Both the position numbers and the translations under genes were made by a program. 64,000 bases of DNA from Erpobdella octoculata (Eukaryota; Annelida; Clitellata; Hirudinida; Erpobdellidae), in NCBI GenBank assembly GCA_963978895.1, contig OZ022246.1:1129670-1193669 (forward strand). Direction: 5' to 3'. The notes below the pieces were generated by a model that saw nothing but the letters and a program-made list of their open reading frames with translations, had not been told where the DNA came from and ran no database searches. Within the stretch, counting starts at the first letter, position 1. Each line of letters opens with the position of its first letter. This document shows positions 42,774 through 54,700 of the stretch, piece by piece.

Positions 42774-45700
42774 ACGGACGGACGTACAGACAGACAGACA
42801 GACAGATAGATAGATAGTTAGATAATCTGTTTCATCGATTGATGAAGTAAATTTAATCTGTGTTTCATTTCTATCTTTTTTTTCAGTTGAAATATTACGT
42901 TGGTGATATTATTTTATTGTATTAAATGAAGTTTGATTTGGTTTGATTGATTTTCTAATGTTGTTCTAAAATTTTAATTTTGTTTTGATTAAAAAATAAA
43001 TAAAAATAATTAATAATGATTAATGATTTTCCAGAATGAATTTTCCTCAAGGACGACCGAAAGCGAATTTTGACACTTTCTCTAGTGCCATGTTAACTGT
43101 GTTTCAGGTTTGTATCATTGATATGTTCGTGCGGCTATCAGTCCATGCAGTTATCCATCCATATAGTTAATTATCCATCCGTACAGTTATCTCTCCGTAC
43201 AGTTATCCATTCATCCATATAATCTTACAGCCGTTAATCATACAGCCATCCATTCTAACAACCATCCATTCATACAACTATTCATCCTTCCATTTATCCA
43301 TACAAGCATCCTTCCATACAATCAATCATCCATTTATCCATACAATCAATCATCCATTTATCCATACAATCATCCATCCATGCAGCCATTCATACAGTCA
43401 TCCATCCATCTAACTTTCCATACAATCATCCATTCATCCATAATTCATTAATTTTCTGATTGGTATATTTAAAACAGGTTATAACAGGAGAGGAATGGGA
43501 CAAAGTTTTGTTCGATGGAATGATGGCATTCGGCGGATTCAACATAAAGGGGGTTTTGGCTAGCTTGTATTTTTTAGCTCTCGTTACCATGGGAAGCTGT
43601 GAGTCATTATCATAATATATTAATTATTCATGCATCCATATTCAATTAATTGCCTGGAAGCTCATTTTCATGTATATTGGATTATTTTTTTTTAATTTTT
43701 CGCACAATTAACTTTAAATCTAATGCATTTTCGACAACAATCATCAAGACACTCTGTTGAACGTCTTTCTTGCCATCGCCGTTGACAGCTTGATAAAAGC
43801 GAACGAAATGACGAATATGGAGAAAGCAGAAGAACAGGTGCTTTCCTTCTTTCTTTCAATCAATCTGTTTTCATTCATTAAATCCATGTTTCGATTTATT
43901 TTTAAATTTTTATTATATAAAATTTTTTATTGTATAAAACGTTTTGTTATATAAAAATTTTTATTGTTTCAAATCATCTCATTATTTAGATAAAATCATT
44001 TTAAAATTAATTTTCTGCTTCTAATGTTTTATTTTTTTAATTAATCACTGTTAAATTTTTTTCTTCTCATGCATTTCATATATAATCTAAAGAGGAGAAA
44101 GTCACTTGCCTCCAACTCCCTCGGAAAGAACTTGGAAGGGGATGAGGAGGGTGGTTATGGTGATGATCCCCGAATTGAAATAGTTGACTATTCTAAGATG
44201 CAGAAGTTTGTTTGTTTGTTTGTTTGTTTGCTTACTTGCTAGTATTTTTATGACTAATTCTTTATGACTAACTGTTTTTTTATTGATTTCACTATAATTA
44301 TAAAAAAAATTATTAATAAAAATCTTGGCATTGTATTTGTAGTTATTGCAATTATAGTTTTGTGTTATTCCAACTGAAAAAAATATGTATATATACATTT
44401 CTAAATAGCACTGGACAAACAAATATGGCATTCAGTGGTGACGAAGCACATTTGTCAACACCAGCACAACAGTCATCTATGTCATCAGAATTTACAGTAA
44501 TTTCATCATCATGGTCAACACCAAATGGAACTTCAAACCAAACCACTTCTCCACCTGAAATCAACAACCCTTCAGTCGATCAAAGTTAGTGGGAGTTTTT
44601 TTTAAATTAATGCTGTTTTTTCCTATATTTATATGCACTTTTATTCAAAATTTTATCCTTTTTTTAAATTATTGTAATAACATTTTAAATTAATTTTTTA
44701 GTGCCGCCGGATTATACGGCTCGCCAGCCCCGTGAAGATGATCCTATTCCCATACTGCCTTACAGCTCCTTGTTCATATTCTCATCGACCAATCCGTGGG
44801 TTTGATTGCTCTGATTGGTTGATTTTCATCAACAAATAAAATCATGATTAGTAGATTTAAATATATCTTAAATCAGATGGTAATTCCTACTTTCTAATTT
44901 TTCTCCTTCGTTATTCAACTGACAGAATAAGAAAATTCGCTCATTTCATCGTCACCGCAAATTGGTTCGGTTCGTTCATCATCGTTATCATTCTGCTAAG
45001 CTGCTTGGATATTGCCCTCGAAGACCCTGTGCCCTACGAGTCTTATTACAACTTCGTACTCAGCACGCTGGATTATGCATTCACAGCTGTGTTCACTGTT
45101 GAAGCTGTTCTTAAGGTCAGTTCAGATGGCAGGACTTTTGGATTCTCATTTTTCATTGTTGCTAAAAAAACAGGCTTATCTAGTAGGCTTCTCATTGTGT
45201 TATGGCTGTTTATATCATGATAATCAATGAATTGATGAAACAAACTACAAAAAGTTTCCAAAAATGCTCCATCAACTCCTGAGATGAAGTAAAACATGAG
45301 CTGGCACTTTCTTCTGTTTCAAACATTGCATGACAGCCAACAACGCTATGCTGGCTAATATACTGAATCTGTGAATTAGGACACCAGATGATTGACAACT
45401 CGAATGTTTAGCAATATTATATTATATACATACATATTTTTGTGATTATACTATATACATACATATTTTGGCGATTTACGTGCAGATAATAGATCTTGGC
45501 CTTGTCCTTCACAAAGGATCGTATTGTAGAAACCTGTGGAATGTCCTTGACCTCTTCATTGTTGCCTCAGCCATTGCCGTCATCTCTTTCGCGTACGTTC
45601 TTTATTTTTTTGTTTTATTCTGATTGTTTTCCTTTACGTTTGTATCAGAATTGAATTCAAATAAAAAAATTTGTGATGATTTGCATTATTTATTTATTAG

Positions 45701-48700
45701 TGTTAATTTTTATATAAAAAAAATAATCATTTGAAATTAAATCTTTACAAATGATATAAAGCTGAAGAGTTACTTTGCCAAGCAGATTAAATATGTCGCT
45801 CGGTACCTTATGTTAACAGAAATTGTTGAATAAAATCTTTTCCCGTACAAAAATTAGCATCAACAAACTTTCTAGGAAGTTTTAAATAATCGTATTGTCT
45901 GCTAAGCACGAATAATTAGTTATTTATATAATTATATTTTTAACTATGCTTGATTAATTAGAGTGTCATCATTGACGATGATGTAGTGACATTTGTTATG
46001 CAACTGTTTTTTTTACAGTGGTTCCAATTCTAATTTGAACTCAGTTAGATCACTTAGGGTGCTCAGGGTTTTGAGACCTCTAAAGACAATCAATAAACTG
46101 CCAAAGTTGAAAGTAATTTATCTTACATTGCTGATGACTGCTGGCATCTTTGTTTGTTTTCACTATCATCATCATTTTTACCACCAGCTTTATCTTTACC
46201 ATCACTAGTATCAGCATCACTATCGCTAGCATCATCATCATCACCACCAGCATCATCATAATTCATCAGCATAATCATTATCATCACCAGCGTCACCATT
46301 ATCATCACAAGCATCATCATTATCACTGCCAGCAACATAAAAATTGATGAAACCTCCTCACCAGGCTGTGTTCGATGGCCTGGTGATAGCTGTGAAAAAG
46401 GTCATGGTGATAATGAGTCTCTACCTCTTGTTCCAACTCATATTTTCCATCATCTCCGTGCAACTTCTCATGGGCAGGTTCTTCTACTGCACTGATCTTT
46501 CTAAGGCCACTGAAGATGAGTGCAAGTGAGTTTTGAATGCACGTGGTGATGATGATGATGATGGAGACAGTGTTACTAGTTAATGATTATGTTAAAGGTT
46601 GCAAACTGTTGATTTGTTTTTTATCTTGCTCAATATCAAAGGATTTCCAAGTCACAAATTGATAGTGAATTGCAATCAAAGTCATCTAAAGCGGTACCCT
46701 TAAGAGCGGCTGCTAAGAAACTAAAAAAACAGACACTTTTGCTCGGAACGGATTTTTTAAATCTATATCTCGCCTATAGTAGCTTGCTCCCGAAGAACGA
46801 TAGACACAAGAAGTGGACACTTTTTCTCTTCCCTGAGGGTGTCCGCTCTTCAAGACTTTTACTGTATGCTAATCATGATGAAGTTAATTACCAATAAGCA
46901 AATAAGTGAACATTTTGTTAGTTATTTGACACAATGATATCAATCTTTTTTTTTATCCAATCACATCAGGGGAGAGTACATAGAGTGGTCGGACTACTCG
47001 GTGCAAACGTCCCCAAGAACGTGGGAGAGGTTCGATTTGAACTTTGACAACATCGGAAACGCTCTTGTCACCCTGTTTGTCATTCAGACGAGATCCGGCT
47101 GGCCCGCGTCAGTTTTTGTTTTATTGTTTTTGTTTTATTCCCATTTTTAAAGTGCATTTAAAATCCAAAAATAAAAGATTATACAAAGCACTCAGTCCAA
47201 AGTCAGCAAGCAAACAGTCAGAAATAAATAATAATAAATGGTAAGAAATTAATAGGAGTATAATCAAGTTATATGGAGTGATTTGTTTAAAAGAAATAGT
47301 TTAAGTAATTCATGAAAGTGATCAGAAGTCGTCTGGCTTCTGATCAACGGTGGAAGAGAGTTCCAGATGATGGGCCCGGCAACGTGGAAACAACGGTCAC
47401 CGAACCCTGTGAGACGAGATCTTTGGGTGACGAGGTGGGGAGAGTAGCCGATCGGAAGGAAGATCTTCTTGGTAGTGTGCCTGAAGACACAAGGAGAGAA
47501 CTTAGGTACTCTGGAGATCCATGGAGCCTGACGCTAAAGATAATGCTTGATATCTTGTATGTAACTCTTTCCGACACCCTGAGCCAGACTAGTCTAGCGG
47601 CAGTGTTGATTACCTTTTGGAAGGGGATGAGTATCTTTTTATTAACGTTTGAGAGTAAGGAGTTACAGTAGTCCAGGCGTGTCAGCACAAGCTGGACTAC
47701 CAGAGTTGTAAACAAGCCCTGAGGGACGAAAGGTCTGATATCTCTGAGGACACGCATAATGCCATAACAGCCAGCTGAGACCCTGTTTACATGAACTCCC
47801 ATAGACAGGGTAGAATCAAGATGAAGGCCGAGGCATCTGACGCAAGGCATGGCTTGATCCGAACCACATCAACTCGGTTTTGTCCGAGTTTAGAGACAAT
47901 CGGTTCGACCTCGTCCAGTCAGCGAGATGAGAGAAGCAAGCTTCAACTTGTCCTATGAGAGTCGAAACATCTACCGGCCTGCAGTGTCTGAAGAGTTGGA
48001 TGTCGTCCGCGTATTGGTGGCTGGAAAGACCATAGTCCGCAACAAGATTCTCATAATCAGCTACATACAGCAGAAACAAGAGCGGTCCTAGAACAGAACC
48101 CTGCGGGACCCCAGAACAGATATCATCACCCGGATCAGCCAGATCACCAGGCCTGATAATCGATTGTTTCCTGCCAGTAAGACTGAGTAAGATAAGATTT
48201 GATCCATTCATGCGCAATCCGACGGATGACGAATGTGACGTCTAGCCTAGTCAATAAGAGATCATGGTCGACAGTGTCGAAAGCGGCAGACATATCCAGG
48301 AGAAGAAGTATGGCAACATCCCCTGAAATCGACGGCCCTACGTACATCAGAAACCACCTTCAACATTGCCGTTTCAGTGGAATGGTGCCGGCGATAGGCG
48401 GACTGTGTTTTCGGGAGAAGATGGTTGTTGTCAAGGTAGGCAAGAAGGTGCCTCATCACAAGCCGCTCGAGAAGTTTAGACAAAACACTGAGGTTGGAAA
48501 TTGGTCTGTAAGATGATGGCAGATGTGGGTCCAAGGTTGATTTTTTAAGCACTGGGAGTACGTGAGCGTTTTTGAGACAGGTAGGTACATAGCCAGCAGT
48601 GAGTGAGCGGTTGAAAAAACTCACGAGATAGGGTGCGAGGACCGGAAAAAAGTTTCTTCAGGAGCCATGTAGGAATTGGGTCAAGATGGCACTGTTTGTT

Positions 48701-51700
48701 TGGTAAAGAACGAATAAGCCCTGCCACTTCGCCATAAGTAGTAGGATCCAGCTGACCGAAGTCGTCGGTCTGGGATAGAGTTGGGTCAAATGTATCCAAA
48801 TAGCAGAGAATTATGCTCAGAGTAGTTATTTCAAGTAAGAGTTATACAAAAGTTGATAAAACACTCTCCTGAGCTGAAAAATTCGTACACTTTGCAGTCA
48901 TACGTACACGCCGGGGCGATCCTGATTTTCTGTTTATGTTTGCGTTTTTTAGATCTGTTCTATGTTGAATGTCTTGTATCGATACATAAAATTATTTATT
49001 GTGTGGGACCAAATCCTAATAACTCTGCTTTGCTAGTTGCGGGCCAGTCACAAGCCTGTATAAAGAAGGAGGAAAAAGTTAAAAAGATCAAAGTATGATC
49101 TACGAAAGGAAAAACTTAGGTGCTTCCTACATACAGCCATTTCAGTCTTAAAACACATGGTGTGAAGGACTATAATTTATTATACTAAAAAATACAAATC
49201 ATAACTCAATATAATAAGACTGATCAATGCACTTCCAGCATAGCGAAAAATGCCATGGACAGCTCCATGAGGGACCACGGGCCGATACTCGAGTACAACA
49301 ACAACATGGCCATTTTCTTCATCGTATACTTTGTCGTCTTTCCTTTCTTCTTTGTCAATCTGTTTGTTGCTCTGATCGTCATCACCTTCCAGGAGCAAGG
49401 AGAGAAGGAGTTGGAAGAAATGAATCTCGATAAGAACCAGGTATTTCCGTTCATGTGGTTCTCTTGAATTTCTAAAAAATTAAAATTAACAAAAAATCTG
49501 CATCTTTTGAATAAACAAGAGTGTCAGTTTATTTGGGTTTTCTTTAAATTTCAAAATTTAATTAAAATTTAATTTAAAACTCGATACTTAAATTAAAACG
49601 GCAATATTTAGCCCTCAATTTTTATCGAAACTTTCAGAAAAACTGTCTGGAGTTCGTAGCGAACAGCGATCCTCAGGACTGTTACATGCCGAACATCAAG
49701 AACACGTGCAGGCTGACAGTGTGGAGGTTCGTCATCTCCAAACCCTTTGAAAACATCATGTCCCTTCTCATCGCTCTCAACACTCTTGCTCTGATGATAA
49801 AAGTAAGCAGTAGATATTGAGGTAGGCTGAGCAAAATAGACGGATCGTCAGGTTTGTCGTTCTGCACCAAGAGAAGCAGTTTAATGTGCCTGCCATGGCT
49901 TGTAGGTGCTGGTCCAGCAGGATTCAAACTGCCAACCTTACGTAAATAGCAAATCGCTTTGTTTTTTATGCCACCGGTTTCCATAATGTGAAGCAAATAA
50001 TATTTGGATCAATGGTGGTCCTTATCAATTTGTGTAGTTCTGGCAAGCTAGCTGGGCGTTCCTGCTTACTCCTACCAAACACTAACTCTCCATAAGTTTT
50101 TAGCTAATATTATACCAGCTGATAAATAGTTTATTGAGTTGATTATTTTTCTTTCAAGTTCTACCAACAGCCAGACTGGTATGATACCATACTGAGCTAT
50201 GCCAACATCTTTTTCACCTGTGCATTTACCGTAGAATCTATCATCAAGTTATTTGCATACGGCATAAAGGTACGCTTGTCTGTTGATGATATTAGTAGAA
50301 ATATTCCCGTAGCAGTTGTAGTGCTGTTGACAGATATGAAAGTGATTTCGTCTTAATCGTTGCCATTTCAGAATTACTTCCGACAAGCGTGGAACGTTTT
50401 CGACCTCATAACCGTCATCGGCAGCATCATTGATATTACAGTTTTCTATACAGTCGTGAGAATTTTTTTTTTATTCGATCGAAAAATGCAGATCGTTTGA
50501 TTTTTGTGCCGAACAAATGAGAACTTCTGAGTTTGATGTAACTAACTTAGGGTTTTAAAAAAAATCAAGTTTAAAAATGCCAGTATCGGTGTTGGACATT
50601 GGCATGTCTTTGACATGTTGGGCCGTAACGGAGGATGTTGAATAAAATTTGTTGTTTTATAATTCAATTAATTCTCAGGAAGGTAGCATGAAAACTCTTG
50701 GCTTCCTCAAGCTGTTCCGAGCGATGAGGCTGGTCAAATTACTCAAACAAAGTCCCTCTGCTCGAATGCTTCTCTGGACTTTCATTCAAGCCATAAAAGT
50801 TTGTTTATTATTTTTTCATTATAATATTATAATTATATAGTTGTAGTGGCAGCAGTGGTAGTACTATTAGTAGTAGTAGTAATAATGCTAATATTATGTC
50901 AATATTGTTATTTGCAATACTCTCTGTGGTAGTTATGATGGTTAGTGCTGCTGAGGTAAAAGAAAATGGATGAATGGTCAGATGGGGGGGTTGTAAAGTA
51001 AAGATTTTGAAAATAGGATTAGTTTATTCGAATTAGTTAATCTAATAGTGAGGGATATATAATAATATTAATAATGCTATCAGATTATATTTATCGAATT
51101 TTTTTTTATATGATTTAATAAATATTGTTATCGTTAAATAACAAATTAAAAAAGTTATTAATAACAATTGGAATTCCATTCACAGGCTCTTCCTTACGTC
51201 TTACTTCTGATTGGACTGCTCTTCTTCATCTTTGCAGTTATCGGATTGCAGGTTCGCGAGGCGTACGACGTTTCATTTTTTTTATTAAGATTGTAGTCGT
51301 TGAAGTTGCGGCTGCTTGAAATTAATTAAGATTGTAGTCGTTGAAGTCATGGCTACTTGAAATTAATTAAGATTGTAGTCGTTGAAGTCGTGGCTACTTG
51401 AAATTAATTAAGATTGTAGTCATTGAAGTCGTGGCTGCTTGAAGTTAATTAAGATTGTAGTCGTGGCTGTTTGAAATGAATTAAAATTATAGTCATTGAA
51501 GTTTTAGCTGTTTGAAATTAATTGAGATTGTAGTTGTCGAAGTCGTGGCTGCTTGCGTTGTTTTGTAACGATGTTGAGTAAAATGTTGTACAAGTTATAA
51601 AACAATCGAAAACAGAGAGCTGGTGAGATTATTACAGTTAATGAACGAATGACTGAATGTATTGGAATAAATAAATAACTCAACTTATGGGATGAACGAA

Positions 51701-54700
51701 TGGTTTAAATTTACTTTCGTTTCGTTTGAAACTAAAATCACTTCCAGCTATTCGGAACGATGTCGATCACTTCGGGTACGGACATCAACAGGCATGCCAA
51801 TTTCCAGAACTTCATCAATGCAATTCTTGTTCTCTTCAGGTTGGGGGCTGCTGTTATGTTATTTTATCCTCATAATCATTTATTAATGATTTATTTTACT
51901 GCCATTTATTATCTCTTATTTATTGATAATAATTATTTTTCATTGTTTATTTAAACCAGCCTCAGTCGCACATTGATGTTTTATAAATTCAATTATTATT
52001 ATTGTTGTTATTATTGCATTTATTATTATTATTATTGTTGTTGTTGTTAATGACATTGTTTTCACTTTCATCATCATCATCACCATCATCATCATCTTCT
52101 TCTTTCTGACAAAAAACTTCATTACATCATGTCGATCCACCACATTCAGATGTTCAACTCTGGACAACTGGGACAACATACTCGTCTCGACCGTTTCGGG
52201 GCAGGAATGCGACGAGAGGTCCTACCCCAACGGGACTGACCCCGTACCGACGTGTGGATCAGACTTTGCCATCGTCTATTTTATATCTTTCAACTTTTTA
52301 ACTGCCTTCATGGTCAGTTTGATCATTTTTTGTTTGTAAAAGTTTTGATTTTTCTATTACCCAGTCTTTAATTTATTTCTCTAAGAATGAGGGAATTTTT
52401 ATACTGATTCTTATTTTATTTAATTTTTTTAATTATTACGTTTTTTTTTTAAATTTAAAACAGATGTTGAACCTCTTCATAGCGGTCATCATGGACAACT
52501 TCGACTACCTCACCAGAGATTCCTCCATCCTCGGACCTCAACACCTGGACGAGTACATACAAAAGTGGGCCGTTTACGATCCCACTGCCTCGTTAGTTGC
52601 TATGCGGAAACGTGTGTAGTAGCTATTGATGATGTGCTGTAGCATAAGTGTAGGTATATGTGCTATTGTTTAGAAAGTGGTGATTGGTTGCGTACAGTTG
52701 TTGCCATGGGTTGTGCTGTGCACTTGTGGTCATGAAATCTAAGTGGTTACCTGCAAAATAGTTAAGATTTTCACGACTGTTTTGACTGACTTTGATAAGT
52801 TAACATTTTTGCTTTATCATTGAATATTATTATTCATTAGTCAACGTCATTGATGAATGATCAGTCACCTTTGTTAAATTTTCAAGGTCGTATATATCAT
52901 ACCAGAACGCCTACGAGCTGCTGAGGGAACTGGAACCTCCAGTCGGATTCGGAAAGAAATGTCCATGGAAACTGGCCTATAGAGTATGTGTTAGCCCGTG
53001 TGTGCATGTGTATGGTGACAGTTTTATCAATAATTTATTTATTATGTCGGTTTACTTTTAGCTTTGACTACTTACTAACTACTTCACGTCGTAATTGAAC
53101 AGTTAAAATCAATTTTTTTTAAACCGTTATTGCGAGGGCAGCACATCAAAAAATGTTTAATAGCAACAGCAAAAAATATTTGTCCAACTTCAACTTAAAC
53201 AATCGAAACAAGGCTGGAAGAGCAAATCTCTGATAATGTCCACATAGTACAAGCTGATGAACTAAATATTTATATTTTAATTAACCTCGTTTTTGTGTGC
53301 TGATGCTGTTGATATGGATGTGTTAGTATTATTATTAAAAAAATTTGTTTAATTTTGAAACCGACTTGTTAGAAACTGATCCGCATGAATATGCCGGTCA
53401 ATGAATTAGGAAAAGTTCACTTCAGGACAACCATGTTTGCTCTCATTAGAGAATCTCTTTCCATCAAAGTCGGACCTGGTGATGAAGATTTATCAGTTTA
53501 TTTCTTCTCATATTCTTGAAATTATTTTATAACATTTTTGTTTACAAATCTATATTTATAATAAAAAATTTAATTGATATAATAATAACTAGTTTACCTT
53601 CATTCAATTAGCTGAAATAATGGACCAGATGGATTGGGAACTGAGGAACATCATGGCTGACTTGTTTTTCCTGTCCAGTAAATATCTTGACATTCTACTT
53701 CCACCCAAGGAAGGCTAGTTTCTTTTCTTTTTTTTACAATATTGAAATAATTGATTTTAAATAGATTTGTTTTATATTATTATATTTTATTTATTGATGT
53801 TATTTTATTAACTTGTTTTTTTGTCTCAAATTGTTTCTGCTTCAGATTTAGCAGTTTTGTTGTCATTGAGATGTGCATATTGTTTGTGTCATCTTATTTT
53901 ATGCTTCACAACTACTTTATGTTATCATTACGTTATGCATAAAAAGTTAAATGTACATAAATTCATTGTCTTTAAAATATTTTCATTCATCGTATAGAGT
54001 TGAGAAGTGGAAAGATGACAGTGGGAAAGATTTATGCTTCTCTGCTTCTCATTGATGCCTGGAAGCAGAATAGACTCCATATCAATCCTCAGCCAGTCAT
54101 AACTGTGAGATTTTATTTGTAATAATGTCTTAGTTCTTGTTGTGTATTTTTATTATTATTATCATCACAAATAATGGATTTGTTTGTGTTGATTTGTCTT
54201 GTAGTAATGCACTTGTTTTTGTTGATGTGTCTTGTAGTAATGTACTTGTTTGTGTTAATGCATATTGTAGTAATGCATTTCCTTGTGTTGATGTGTCTTC
54301 TAATGATATAGTAGCTAGTTAAAGTTGATGTGTCTTGTAAGCCAATGATGTAAAATAATATTGTATCTATCCTCATGCAGGTTAAAAAAGAAAATGAAGA
54401 CAAAGTGATTGTTACAATTCATTTTTATGAAAAAAAATAAATAATTTATTAATTTAAAACAAATTTAAAATTTTTTTATTAATAAAAATTTATTTATTTA
54501 ATAAAAGTTTATTCATTTAATAAAAGTTCATTTATTTAATAACAGCTTGTATCACTCAAAAAAATACATTTTGTATAGATATAAAAATATCAAGTACTAA
54601 TTCAACCCTTTCTCTTGTTAGAATATGATCTAACTTTTTTATTCAGAACCCGAAACTGATAGTCAAACTGTTCAGGTCCGTCAGTGACTTGTGGACGAGA

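Noticed and set aside
46670..46897. 75-codon ORF in a domain III intron
   Set aside because: No known motif, and the S5 exon joins the pore exon directly in phase without it.
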